Shown here one piece after another: positions 1-12,376 of a stretch of 64,000 nt of DNA; the stretch's first letter is position 1; each line of letters begins with the position of its first letter. Source of the DNA: Erythrophleum ivorense (Eukaryota > Streptophyta > Magnoliopsida > Fabales > Fabaceae); NCBI GenBank assembly GCA_026724425.1, contig JAIUCV010000089.1, positions 310,001 through 374,000 on the forward strand. The letters are read 5' to 3'. Under the pieces are notes generated by a model. The model did not search any database and was not told where the DNA came from. It saw nothing but the letters and a program-made list of their open reading frames with translations. Both the position numbers and the translations under genes were made by a program.

Positions 1-353
1 TCTCACCAAAAAAAAAAAGAACCAACAACGATGTCGTACAACCAGCATCATTGGAAAAATGACACCCAAACCACTCTTCCCAGAAAAATGGCGATGGCTT
101 CAAATGGAGAACTGCGACATAAAATTAAGATGATCGCGTTACAGATGAACTCACCCGCATAGTTTCTCTATCTACCCTGTACCAATCGCAATTCAAAAAT
201 TCATCATCCCAGAAACTTCCCTCTTTTTATATCTTCAATCTGGATTTGACATCACGCCCCTTCGACCTCCCCTAGAGCCATTGCTTCTTCATTAATAAAA
301 TATTATCATAAACTTCACCTATAAATTAATTCAACCATTATATCAAACCGTCA
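1..353. other. 5' flank of the MDAR gene
   Basis: No coding region seen. A T-rich stretch with TTTTTATATC near 224-233 could serve as a TATA element for the MDAR transcript that begins downstream. This is only a sequence resemblance; the transcription start is not visible. Confidence 0.3.
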
Positions 354-473
354 ATGTCTTCAGGTTCAAGTGCTCTGCTTCTTCACTCTCCTGCTCCTTT
401 ACTATCTGATTCTATTCACTCTTCTCATTTTCCGTGCTTTCTGTTTTCTCCTTGTACGACCAACAGTTCGTAG
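354..473 (+). other. Candidate upstream ORF in the MDAR leader
   Basis: An ATG at 354 opens a 39-codon frame that stops at TAG 471-473, seven bases before the main MDAR ATG at 481. It is in a different frame from MDAR. The peptide is rich in Ser, Leu and Pro with no recognisable domain. If the transcript starts upstream of 354, ribosomes must reinitiate or leak past this ORF to make MDAR. It could equally lie outside the mRNA, because the transcription start is unknown. In Arabidopsis the orthologue is reported to use alternative transcription starts for dual targeting, so leader architecture could matter here. Confidence 0.35.
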
Positions 474-480
474 ATTCACC

Positions 481-3400
481 ATGGCAGCCATCTCCAATTC
501 CCTTTCCCTGAAGCACGGCCTCTCCCTTTGGTGTCCTCAAACTGCGTCTCTCAATCGACTTAACCCTTCTTCTTCTTCAATCGCATTCAGAACCTTCCGG
601 AGATGTTACGCCGCTTTCGCTAATGAGAATCGGGAGTATGTTCCTCCCCTTCGCTGTTTCAATTTTCATTTCTATTCGACTTTCAATATCTTGACTTTTT
701 TCTTTTCATTAATTTTTTTCCAATTATTGCAGGTATGTGATTGTTGGCGGTGGAAATGCTGCAGGATATGCTGCGCCGACTTTCGTGGAACACGGCATGG
801 CGGAGGGACGCCTATGTATCGTGACCAAAGAGGTGACCTGACCTAGCTGCTCACCCATATTGCATTTTTCTATTTTCACTCTGTCCATTATGCTCATTTC
901 TATGGCTAGAAATTTCATCTCTTGTGATTTTGATCTCTTTCTGGTTTTGTTGAATTCACAAAACAGGCATATGCGCCTTACGAGCGTCCGGCGCTGACAA
1001 AAGGTTATCTATTCCCACGAGATAAAAACCCTGCGCGCCTTCCTGTACGACTTTACTCTTTTAAGCTTATGTAGTCAACTGAAGAATTGTTTCTATTCCT
1101 AAAATTTTCGTCAATCATGGCAAGGCTTGAGAGTATAACATTGATTGAACTATATTCCGACTATTGTACATTAAATATTACTATTCTGTAAAAAGTCATT
1201 GGCTATCATGCTTTCTTGCAACTCGTTATTAAAACTTATAATGTGGCATCATAATTGTGCCTTCAAACTTTTAATAGGGATTTCACACTTGTGTTGGATC
1301 CGGTGGAGAGAGACAGACTCCAGAGTGGTATGAGGAGAAAGGGATAGAGGTAGTCTTTGTTTTGCTCTTGCTCTAAACTTGTCTGATGTGAACGATTTTG
1401 TCAATTTCCGTGCCTGTAGAAGTTCATCTTCCTGTCATGCGTGGAACAATGGATATAGGATTACTTGAAATTGAATGGCAAAATCTCATATTCTGATGAT
1501 CTAATCTTCCTAGAAAAGTTTTAATATTAGGGGAAGGACTAAGATATGATACTTTTCAGTTTTCATTGATTTACTTTTTTGAAATTTTCATTTCATGTTT
1601 TCCTTTTTTTTTGGGGGGGGGGGGGGGGGGCGTTAGATGATATATCAAGATCCAGTAAGAAGTATTGACATTGAGCAGCAAACTTTGACGACAAATTCTG
1701 GAAAACTGCTAAAGTATGGCTCACTTATTATTGCGACAGGATCTACAGCCTCTAGGTATCTGTCTGTTTTCTTTAGGTCATCTAGTTTTATATATAAAAA
1801 TTGGTGAAAATCATACCTCTTGACTGTCATGCTATTAGATTTCCAGAGAAAATTGGGGGAAATCTACCTGGTGTTCACTACATCCGTGATGTTGCAGATG
1901 CTGATTCACTAGTTTCATCATTGGTAATCTTTTATTCATTCTAATCAGTGTGACTTAATGTTCGTATAATTTGAGTAATTCTGATTAAGTGGATAATTCA
2001 ATCTTGCAGCTCCTTATAATCATTTCATTATTTGATACATAAACCTTAAAAACTTTTAATGTTCTTTTGTGGTTAGTCCTTAGAATTTTTCTGAGGATAT
2101 TACTATGACAATGCCTAGCACGAGCATCACTTCAGTGTGAATAGAGAGAAGTTGCAAATTCTGTGTATTTCATGCAAATGCTACTTCAAAATGAATACAT
2201 CGTTTGATATGTAATTTACATTAAATAAATTAATCTTAACACATTTTTAGGAGAAAGCACGCAAGGTAGTTGTTGTTGGAGGTGGTTATATAGGAATGGA
2301 GGTTGCTGCTGCAGCTGTTGGTTGGCAGCTTGATACAACGGTATGTGTTCCTCCTCCATCAACATTTTTTTTTTCTGGATTTTTTTGGTTGCAAAGTTCT
2401 ATGTCAAACTTCCATTGTTACATTTTATCATCTTCAGCTGCATCATATATAATATATTGTGGTTTTATATCCTCCATATGTATAATGCCAGTAAACACAT
2501 AATTTAAAGATAGCTGGTGATTTGGTATAGATTTTTTATCTGCTGATGCAGAAATATTTATGTGCCCTTTAAAAAATAGATTATATTTCCAGAGGATCAT
2601 TTATTGCAAAGACTATTCACTCCTTCTCTTGCCCGAAGATATGAAGAACTCTACCTAGACAATGGTGTCAAAATCTTAGAGGTAATCCCTCCTTCCCTGG
2701 TTCCCTCTTTCTGTTGGTCTTTCCCTTGTTGTAACTACTAATGGCTATGTTTGATGTTGGTGCATTCAGTAGTTTCTCTAAACTTTTCCCCTTAAATTTC
2801 TTTCTTTTGAATTTTATACCCACCAGGGTGTCTCCATAAAAAGCTTGGAAGCTGGTTCTAATGGGCATGTAGCTGCCGTGAAACTTGGCGATGGTTCTAC
2901 AGTAGAAGCAGATACAGTAATTATATGTTTATAAACTTTCATATCTGGCTGTAACTTATGTGTTGTTAAATTGCACTTCTGATAATGTACAATTTACTGC
3001 ACTATATACTAGAGGTACTATTTTGATATCTTGCAAGAAGGATAAGTTCAATGAACAAAATGCCTTTGGGTTGCAGGTAATTGTAGGCATTGGAGCAAAA
3101 CCTGCAGTGGGCCCCTTTGAAAGGGTGGGTCTGAATACAGACGTTGGTGGTATACAGGTGAGTTTATTGAATGACAAATTATTGGCAACAAAATTCAAGA
3201 ATTGGAAGGTTCTATTTTTTAAATATCTATTACAGATTTTGTTATGATGCTTATTTCCTTCCCTTTTTTGTTTGTTTTGGGTCTTTTCCCCGGGGGCAAT
3301 CTTTTAAAACTAGCCATTGTATTACTTTTGAAGATCATGTACACTTTGTTCAAGGCACCCACATTTGCAGATGTAATTTTGAGAGGCCTAAGCATATAAC

Positions 3401-4635
3401 CCAAATTAGAGTTGGAAGAACTTCATCTAAACCTATCACCTATTTCAGGTGGATGGTCAGTTCCGGACAAGTATTCCTGGAATCTTTGCTATTGGTGATG
3501 TAGCAGCTTTCCCATTGAAGGTTTGCTGTTCTTGAGTTGGGTTGTCATAATTCTTTTTCAATATGAAATTATGTGCTTATAAAAAACTCAACAGATATAC
3601 AACCGCATCGCACGAGTTGAACATGTGGATCATGCTCGTCGCTCAGCACAGCACTGTGTGAAAGCATTACTTAGTGCACAAACTCACACGTATATTGGAT
3701 CTTCTGTTCCTATGAATTAACTTCTTGAACTTCAGTTTTGGTGAATTTCTTTCTTCCTGCTAGCTGAATATTCTTTCTTGATGATCTTCAGGTATGATTA
3801 TCTTCCGTACTTCTACTCAAGGGTGTTTGAATATGAAGGGAGCCGCAGGAAAGTTTGGTGGCAATTTTTCGGGGACAATGGTAAAGATCAATTCGAATAA
3901 TACATCATTGCCTCATCTTTTTATAAAATTTCCATCGCTCATTGTCTTACTGTTGATTTTGCTTTGGACAGTTGGGGAAACAGTTGAAATTGGGAATTTC
4001 GATCCTAAAATTGCTACGTTCTGGATTGAATCTGGTAATTGGGTATTTTACTGCCTTTCCCTCCGTGTGTGTGGATGTTTGGATTGTATCTCTATATGAG
4101 TATGTAGAAGGGTAGTTTGTGTGCGTGCATGCATTCAGGTGTAGTTGTCCGTAGACTTGTTTGTTTTTTATGCTTGATTTGATGTTACTAAGAAAGTGAA
4201 AACTTGATGGCCCGCAGATAAGCTGAAAGGAGTTCTCCTTGAAAGCGGGAGCCCTGAGGTACTTACTGCTTTATCATCAACAATAATAGTGTTGTTGAAA
4301 TAATAAAATTAGATATACACTGTAATTTGTTCACCACAAAGGGGCAAGTTTAGCGAAAGTTTGTCTAGGTTTTGGAAGTTTAGATTGTGACCTCGGAATG
4401 TGTAAAGAGAGCAGTCCTAGTTCAATAGAAAGACACTCATAATCATAGAGAACCGGTCCTGTTATATTGGTCATGTGGCAAAGCAAAACTGGAAAACTAA
4501 TGAGGTGTTGTATTATTTCAGGAATTTCAGCTGCTGCCCAAACTTGCCAGAAGTCAGCCTGTGGTTGATAAAGTCAAACTTGAAAAGGCATCTTCAGTGG
4601 AGGAGGCCCTAGACATTGTTCGGGCATCCTTGTAG
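481..4635 (+). CDS. MDAR6: Monodehydroascorbate reductase, chloroplast/mitochondrial (MDAR6-like)
   Basis: An FAD enzyme that uses NAD(P)H to reduce the monodehydroascorbate radical to ascorbate, in the ascorbate-glutathione cycle of plastids and mitochondria. Coding exons: 481-635, 733-832, 967-1044, 1278-1349, 1637-1755, 1839-1923, 2251-2340, 2580-2681, 2827-2916, 3077-3157, 3449-3520, 3595-3689, 3792-3880, 3972-4034, 4218-4258, 4522-4635. They total 1446 nt, or 481 aa, and all junctions are GT-AG and in frame. Residues 1 to about 48 form a Ser/Arg-rich transit peptide. The FAD-binding Rossmann motif VIVGGGNAAGYAA follows, then YERPALTKGY, then a second nucleotide-binding motif VVVVGGGYIGMEVAAAA, then GIFAIGDVAAFPLK and VEHVDHARRSAQH. 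The long organellar form is indicated by the transit peptide and close match to Arabidopsis At1g63940. The ATG at 481 starts the transit peptide; no upstream ATG is in frame. Intron 4 ends in an odd 18-G run. Confidence 0.95.
1613..1630 (+). repeat. 18-bp G homopolymer in MDAR intron 4
   Basis: Nine T residues (1604-1612) are followed by eighteen G residues, then CGTTAG at the 3' end of intron 4. The G run sits where a polypyrimidine tract normally lies, six bases before the exon 5 boundary. G runs of this length are length-unstable and could also reflect a sequencing length error. Confidence 0.9.
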
Positions 4636-5893
4636 GTTGAAGCTGCAGTGTAGTCCAGTTCTAGTGAATATGCATTCTGTATTTCATCTTCTTTTACGGC
4701 TGATACCAGTGATTATCAGCCATCATTGGGGATCGCTCCTTTGGGGGAAGAGCCTTTCAAGTCAAATGTTTCATTTGAGGGGACCTGACGGCATATGGTG
4801 TCAGAAAAAAATCTATAATAAGCGAGTCCTCCTGCCTTTTTACGATTTATTATCCACGTCATTTTTGTTCTTAACATCTGTCGAATGCTTATAATTATAC
4901 GAAATAATATATAACTTCGATAGAATTTGGGCGCAATTGAGCTATATTATGCAGTTGCTTGATTAGCTGAGTACTATAAATCATTTTGGCAGATGTTGGA
5001 TTTGTTTTTGTTTTTGCAAAATCCAAGCCATTGATGAATTAGTAATGTTAGATATTTTATTCAATCAAAATTTTGAATTTTTTTAATAAAAAAAAATCAA
5101 ATTTGTGAAATAAATTAATCTTGATGAAGGTAGAAAAGTTAAAGAACGGAGAGGTACATTATATTTTGTTTTGGTGCTGCATATAATTGCTTTTCTAGAT
5201 ACGTCATAATTCATGATAGTGAATTTCAAATTCATCCGAGTGTATGTTAGTTAGCCAATAGTATCAAACATATTAAGCAACTACCAAGGCGTGAGTTTTT
5301 TTTTTTTTTTTAATGAAACAGAGAGGAATTAACAATCTATATTAGTTATTATCATTGCAACATGTAATTATTCCCTCTACGATGGTTTTATTGTCTTTGG
5401 GGTAGGGAATTGGGAACGTAACTATATCAAGTGCTGCATTTTTCTTTTTCAATTGGCATGATATAAGAAGCAATGGATGGGGTTTTGCCTTTTTTATTTC
5501 CTTTTTATATGGGAAATATCAAACTCAACCACTATAGACTCGTTATCCCTGACTCATCAGTTGAGTAGTATAGCTGGCAAATTAATAAAGGCCGTAGAAA
5601 TTCTTGTGTGTCCAACGAAGTAGACGAATTTTCGCCACTATTTTATTACCAATCAGATAACGTCAACTAACCGGAAATACCTTTCGGTGAATGCACTTCC
5701 AGGCTACAGTTTATCAACACATTTCATTGCAATCCATCATGGAGATTTCATGATCAATGTAAGAAGTTAGCCCATTATGCTTTTTTAGTCCAAGGTTGCG
5801 ATTTTAAATTCCTATTATGGACGAAAGGTCTCTGTCCCAATGCGTCGCGTCTGTTGTAGTTACTTGTTCATATATATAATCTACAGTTGCCCT

Positions 5894-5929
<36 letters not shown>

Positions 5930-7666
5930 GCATCTTCTCCATTTTCTTTTCCTTTGCATTGGTAATCGCTCCTTTTTCGAAATGTTAGTTAAAGCACTTT
6001 TATTATTCTTATTTTTGGCCAAGAAAGCACTTCTATTTGTTGAGAATTACATTTGAATCATGTTACTTATACATACTTGCTCAATTACGCCTCACTGAAA
6101 ATTGTTCTAATGGTTCATTAAAAAAAAAAAAAAAGAGAAGAAAACTGTTTTAATGTTAAAAGTGATTCTTGCAAAAATAATTTTGACAAGAATAATAATT
6201 TCTTATCACGATCAAACTCATTTTGTCATGCCAAGTTTTAAACTAATCTTGGCCTGGATGATCATTTAGCAGCTCGTGTATGTGTTATTTAAATCTCTAC
6301 CTTTTAAATATGTATTGTATAAATGGAAATAGAAAAAGAATAAATATGTTCGTGGAAAAATTATTTTATGTAATAGGTATGCCAAATTAGTAGGATTGAT
6401 CTGGTATATCAATTTATTTCAATCCCGTCAGAATGGATAATTAAATAATTGAGCATGTAATTAATAAAACAATTTATGTTATAGTTTTAATGTTCATAGC
6501 TTGAGTATAACAACACCAACTTCATTTTGCAAAATATGAGGGTGAGTTACTGGAGGAGAAAGTGGGGATTTTGTATAGAAAATGACAACGTGGAGAGGCT
6601 TAGGAGCAGATTGTATGGAGAACTAAATGCCAAGGCCATAACATTTAAAGAATGAAGCGCCTACGTGGGAAAATCCTTAAAAGACCAAAATGGTTAGCCC
6701 AAATTAAAAAAATATACGTATGTATAATATGAAAACTTGAGAGTGGCGAATAAAGTCAGAGTGCATAAGACAAATGAGAGAGCCCAATGCAAATGACTCG
6801 GTCTGGGGCCTCAATACGGTCCAGAAAAATGGAGGGAAAAACTGAAAAAGATCCATAATTGATAATAGAAACAGTGGTGAGGCCTTGTGTCAAAGGGTGA
6901 TTGGTGCCTTGTTCATTCCGCTCACGCCGTCTTTAATAAGGGGATTTGTTTGAAGTCTATTGGAGTTTCATCGGGTCCCTTCGTCTTCCTCGCCTTGTTC
7001 AACACGGCCAACTTGTGTTCCTTCTTTCTCTGCTATTTCTCTAAACCTTATTCCATCTTCGTCTTCCTCTTAATTCTTATATACTCTTTTCCTATCCCTT
7101 TCTTCTAGAATATCATTTCAACACTCCAATTTGTGAGTCAGAACTCGCGATCCAATAGAAATGAAGGTGACACTTTCCACTCTTCAATAACCGGTCAATA
7201 TATTATGCAAGTGCTACCGATGCTCTGTTTTCCCTTCCTCTTTATTTTTTTTTTTGGGGGTTTGAGTTTCTGTATATTTCCTCTCCATTTCCTAGCTGTT
7301 TCATTTTTTTTTATTATTAAATATGGTATGATCAGCAGGGCCAGTGTAGTTTTGAGCCTCTTTCATGAATTAATGTCTGTGTCTCCCATTTCTTACTTGA
7401 TTCATATTAATCAATTAAATATGTTAAGTAGTGCAGCCTGTGTTTCTTTCTTATTTGCCTATTGATTCTCAATCTGGCTGAATTCGATATCTCTTCCTAT
7501 CCCCTGTTTTCAAAATGAAACAATAACAAGGAAATTTACTGGTTAATATACGTGTGCTCTCTGAATTTGGATTGCGTTCCCAGAATCATTTTCCGCTTGT
7601 TTTGTTGGGTCCTTTCCCTGATTAAATCTTATTTGCAACATGTGTTGTGGTCCTTTTTTGCAGAAA
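4636..7666. other. Intergenic region between MDAR and HIPP
   Basis: AT-rich DNA without a supportable ORF. It holds the MDAR 3' UTR, T and A homopolymers, and a CT microsatellite at 5897-5927. The distal part carries the HIPP promoter: TATATA at 7078-7083 sits in a C/T-rich stretch. Because an AG acceptor immediately precedes the HIPP start codon, the HIPP 5' UTR probably contains an intron ending at 7663. A GTGAGT at 7133 is one possible donor, but this cannot be settled from the sequence. Confidence 0.4.
5897..5927. repeat. (CT)n microsatellite
   Basis: About 15 uninterrupted CT dinucleotides in intergenic DNA. Confidence 0.9.
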
Positions 7667-8405
7667 ATGGTGCTGAAGTTGGACTTGCACGATGACAAAG
7701 CAAAGCAGAAGGCCATGAAAATGGTTTCTAGCCTTGCAGGTACTCCTGCAACCTTTGTTTTGTTTGGTTGATTTGTATCCATCAGAAATTCTTAGCTCTT
7801 TGAATCTATTTCCGACAAGTGAAATGACTTTACAAATTGTAAGATAGTGGTTTTGAAAAAGCGAAATCGACAATCATAATCCCTTGTAAATGTAAACCAA
7901 AATTTAGTTAAAGCTACAATCGCTTTCTTTCGTTTTTGTTATTATTATCTACGATCATTTTTAGCCACATGAATGGACCTTCACCATGCTTATCAGTAAT
8001 ATATGGCTGGCACTTAATTCGAACCCAAGCGGGATAATTTGTTTGTTTATCAATTTTCGTTGATGTTGTTATTATGTGGATTGTGCAGGTATCGACTCCA
8101 TAGCCATGGACATGAAGGAGAAGAAATTGACTGTAGTAGGGGACATAGACCCTGTCCATGTGGTAAGCAAACTGAGGAAAGTTTGGCACGCAGAAATATT
8201 AACAGTGGGGCCGGCAAAAGAGCCGGAGAAGAAGAAAGATGAAGGCAAGAAAGATGACAAAAAAGATGAAGGGAATAAGAAGAAAGATGCAAATGACCAA
8301 GTTGCTGAGCTTGTCAAGCTCTACAGAGCCCATAATCCTTACTTGACTTCATACTATTATGTTCAGAGCGCTGAAGAGAATCCGAATGCTTGTGTTATTT
8401 CTTAA
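7667..8405 (+). CDS. Heavy-metal-associated isoprenylated plant protein (HIPP), HMA domain
   Basis: A small protein with one heavy-metal-associated (HMA) fold and a C-terminal prenylation box. Such proteins anchor to membranes or shuttle to the nucleus and are linked to metal homeostasis and stress. Coding exons 7667-7739 and 8089-8405 total 390 nt, or 129 aa, with phase 1 across the GT-AG intron. Residues 1 to about 65 form the beta-alpha-beta-beta-alpha-beta HMA fold. The canonical metal-binding Cys-X-X-Cys is absent: the loop after the first strand reads LDLHDDKAKQK. A Lys/Asp/Glu-rich linker follows (about residues 72-92), and the protein ends in CVIS, a CaaX farnesylation motif. The ATG lies three bases after a splice acceptor, so a 5' UTR intron is likely. 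AATAAA at 8538-8543 is a good poly(A) signal. It lies next to MDAR, as does At1g63950 in Arabidopsis. Confidence 0.9.
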
Positions 8406-9937
8406 TTTTCATGTACTAGTTAGTAGCACTTGAGATGAACCAAGCTCAGGATTGCTTCCTTCCCTTGTGAATTTGAAGTGTATCTCAGTGTCTCTGGGTT
8501 AATGGCTCTATAAAATAGGTTATAGTGACTTTGAATGAATAAATTTTGGTCTACTGTTCAGCTAGGTTTTTATGCCAGATCCCTAGTGGAAAAAATATCG
8601 TAATTGATTGACCATGACATTTTAAAAGCTTTTTGTTTATGAAAATGTCTTTTTTTGGGATAAGATTTAATTGGTGCAAGTGGTTATGTATTGTTAACTC
8701 TTCGACGCCTAGAAACGTCCGCTGCACCATGAATTGTGATATTTGATGGCAATGTTCAATACTTGGTATTTTATTTTATTTGGGACATTAAAATAATAAC
8801 AATTCATTGGATGCCTGATATTGACCTCAAGTCCAATTTCTCCATGGTAGCTTGCTTCCTTTGTAGATTATGAAACTTTATAGGAGGGTTGTCTCAACAA
8901 CCCAAGCGTAACTTTGAATTTCAAGTAATTCTAAAATGTTCTACCTTTTTCAACGATATTATCTAAGAATAGTATAAATTTTAGTTATAATATAATAATA
9001 ATTAAATATTTAATAAAACTTTTCTATTTTATTGATTTTACTAATATAATCATATTTTCATTGATTATAGAATAATCAAATCAATGTTATTAAAATTTAT
9101 TAACTATTAAGTAAGTTAATATTAAATACTTAATAAAATAATATTATATATTTAATAATTATTACATCATAATTAAAAATAAATAGTTTTTAAATTTATA
9201 ATAAATCGTTCTTTTATATTTGCCTTATCATTTCCTTTGGTGAATCCTATTTTTCGTGGGAGTCCGATCAATACGATCCTTACCTACTGTTTTGGCCGCG
9301 ACGACATTCGACTAATCTAGTAGGAGTGTTTCTCTTTCATGGACTGCTCAATTTTGGAATAAAGACAATGTAGTACTCTTAATAATGGTTAATCATATTG
9401 GATGTAAAAGAAAGAAAAAAAAAAAAAGACTTTGGTATAAATGGTGCACACATCTAAAAATCTCTTGTATGCAAATTTAAGTGGTGGATCTTTTTGGACA
9501 TAAAGCCATGGTATATTTTCTTATAGTTAGCCAAATAAAACTTAAAAAAGGCAAAATAGGTAATACTAATAATTGACCCGAAAGACTGAGGATCCAAATT
9601 CTGATAATTGTAAGTTAATTACCGTGATGGTAACTTGGAGGTGACAATTAAACGCGGATTCACAAGTCTTTGGTACGGCATGACTTTGACTTAGTGTAGC
9701 AGTGTTGCCCATCGGAAGACGGTTCCGAAGAAAAAACATTTGCATTATGAGCTCAGATGAAAGAAAATTTCATAAAAATTTCACTTGAGAATTATAATTT
9801 CATAAAAATAATATTAAAAAATTAATTTCTCTGAAATTTCAAAGAATTAAAGTTATTATTAATTTTTAAAAAAATATTATTTATATTCTTTAAAGTTATA
9901 ATCTGATTTTTTTAAATATTATAAAAGTATCTTTATT

Positions 9938-10100
9938 TAAAGATAGTAACAAATTCAAAATATTTTTATAATATTAAAAATATCATGTTATAATTTTAGG
10001 GAATATGAGTAATAATTTAAAGAGATAGTAACAAAATTAAAATACTTTTGTAATATTAAAAACATCAGGTTATAATTTTAGAAAATATGAATAATAATTT
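9938..10100. repeat. Two-copy tandem repeat, about 81 bp unit
   Basis: Copy 1 runs about 9938-10017 and copy 2 about 10018-10100. Both begin with AAAGA(GA)TAGTAACAAA and end with ATATGARTAATAATTT, with scattered substitutions between them. This is a simple old tandem duplication. Confidence 0.75.
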
Positions 10101-10307
10101 AAAGAAATGCCAATAATAATTTTAATTTTTTAAAAAAATTTTAAATTTTAAGTAATGAAGTTAGAATATATAAGTAGAATTTTCTAAAATTAAGCCAACA
10201 ACAGTATTGCTTTTACTGTATTCTTTGACCTTTAAACTGTATGCCCCCAACAGTGAAAACTGACAGCTAGACTTCTTTTTTTTTTTCCCTCCTTTTTTTT
10301 CTGTGTC

Positions 10308-10341
10308 TTGAAGTTGAAGTTGAAGTTGAAGTCGAAGTCGG
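10308..10341. repeat. (TTGAAG)n short tandem repeat
   Basis: Six-base units TTGAAG repeat four times and then drift to TCGAAG twice. Confidence 0.8.
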
Positions 10342-11888
10342 CAAACTACTTCCCGGGGCTGGAATGCTAAAACAAATTGGTTAGTTTTGAGACAATAAAA
10401 AAGAAATGTGTATGAGGGGTCCAATCAATTTTCATTGAGGAGAAGAGGCTTGTCATTTACCTTTTAGTTTTAGTCTTCTAGATGAAGATTCCCACAAACA
10501 AGTCCGGCAACTTCAAAACGCTGCGTGCGTGAGAGATATTACAACTCATACAGCTCTTTTAGTATAACGACGTCCCCATCTATGATTATGATCTAGTGTT
10601 TTCTTAAATATGCCATCCATATTCAATTACCTAGGATGTAATATTATATTAGTGGTGATGTCAGATGTGATCTATTAACTCGACTGCGTTGTTTGTTAGT
10701 CTAGTAGCTCATAATAAGAATAGGCAACTTTCTCTAAGCGAATCAACTTGGTTCATCCTCCTATGATCATGTCTAATGCCATGGTTTGCTTTCACAAGTT
10801 TTATAAAGAATTCAATTAATTAGGTGTTGTTTCTTATCATTTTTATTATTAAAATATTTAATAAAATTATAACATGTATAATTTTTTTTAAGAAAAACAA
10901 ATCCAATTATATAATATGAAATTGAGAAAATTGGTAACAAAAATATAAAAAAAAAAAAACTACATATAAATTTTTTCACTTAAAAATTGGCTGGGGATGT
11001 ACCAAATGATGTCACTCTTTAATGTATTTTTGAACCAACATCTAACTAATCTTGGTTGTTTAAGCAAACTCTTTTGTTTTCTTGCATCATTCTTGTCCCT
11101 AGTTTTCGTTATATGAAAGATGATAACTAGTTGTCATGAGATTGAGATGACAAAAATGATTACTTCACCAATAAGAAAGCACATATACGCTAAAAATGGT
11201 GTCATATCGGATATGATAGGCTTATGATATGGGTGTATATATGTGAGAACATTTTTTTGTTGGGTACGTTTCGAAACGCACCAAAAGGGCGCCGAAATGA
11301 AACAGCTTCGTTTTCTTCCTTTTATTCATTTTGGAATTACTAGCTTTCACCGCAAGGCCCTTTTTTTTTTTTGGTCCTTTAGAGTCGTTCTTCCTTTTTG
11401 TCTTCGTTTGTGAGTGAAGCAGGGGGAACTTCAAAATTGCGAGCGTTTCTTCACTCTAAAATCGCTTTCTAGAGTCAATGAAGCAGAGAGGCAGCGCAAA
11501 CGTTCTAAACTTGCGAGCTTCGTTCTTACTACTAAACTTCGTTTGTTTACTTCGGTTCATTAGTAATTTCTGATCGCTTTGATGAAATAAAGCACGATTG
11601 CTTCATTCAAGCTTCATTGTAAGTTTAATCTTCTATTTATGCTATTTAATCTTCAAACTGGTATCATGGCAGATTGGCAATATTCTTCTATTTATGATGT
11701 TGAATCTTCCATTTTTTCTGTGTAATCTTCAATTTCAAAGGCAATCTACCTTACATCTCTACCTAAGAAGAAACTTGTAAGATTGTAATTTTCATTCATC
11801 AACTCCTAACACCCTGCGTTATAGGTATCATCTTTGTAACCTATTCATGATTCAATTTACTTTTTAATGTGTTAATTTGTTGAATATT

Positions 11889-12350
11889 GAAGAAAATTAC
11901 ACAAGGCCAATTGAGATACTGACCTTTTGCAATGAATCTATTACTCAGATAATTGTCCCACACAATAGGTCAGTGTCTAGATATAGATAGTAGATTCACA
12001 GCAAATGCACTGATTCCAGAGAGCAATAGAGAATTTATAATATTCATATGTGTATTCTTCTCTCAAAGTCAGTTTTTTTACTCTTTCTTAGATCACATTC
12101 ACAATAATGTGCACGATTAAAACTCCAACAAGTAAGTGGTTAGTTTAATTATCTAATTAATATTCCAACAAAAAAAATTATAACTCACAATAAATTTTGA
12201 ATTTTAAAATTTAAAATTTAAATATTTATTTTTTAATTATCTACTAAATAATTAATTTAATTTGATTAATCAAATTTCTTTAGATCTAAACTTTTGTTAT
12301 GGATTTGGGTCAACCCATCTTAACATAGCCCAATAATTTAATAGCTTTCA
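11889..12350. repeat. Left copy of a diverged long direct repeat (possible LTR)
   Basis: This segment aligns by eye, same strand, with 21087-21560. Shared islands include GAAGRAAATTACAYAAGGC, ATAATTGYCCCAYAYAAT, TATGTRTATTCTTCT and ACAATAATGTGYACGAT. The two copies flank a region with decayed copia coding remnants, which is the layout of an LTR element. The divergence and the 9.2-kb spacing also allow two independent fragments of one family. Confidence 0.55.
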
Positions 12351-12376
12351 CTTGCATATGATAGGGTGAACAATAT

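Larger units (their letters stand above)
8406..11888. other. Gene-poor AT-rich intergenic region
   Basis: No supportable gene. Contents are the HIPP 3' UTR, a two-copy direct repeat of about 81 bp (9938-10100), a hexanucleotide repeat (10308-10341) and long A/T runs. The stretch 11250-11650 is less AT-rich than its surroundings and holds short unconvincing ORFs. It may be the remnant of an old insertion or a gene leader, but I cannot assign it. Confidence 0.4.

Noticed and set aside
11477..11575. Short ORF starting MKQRGSANVLN with a hydrophobic stretch, like a secreted peptide
   Set aside because: Too short, no homology recognised, sits in repeat-rich DNA, and no promoter or splice support.
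11657..11670. TGGTATCATGGC resembling a copia primer-binding site
   Set aside because: It is on the plus strand, while the copia remnants are on the minus strand, and it is not next to a repeat end.
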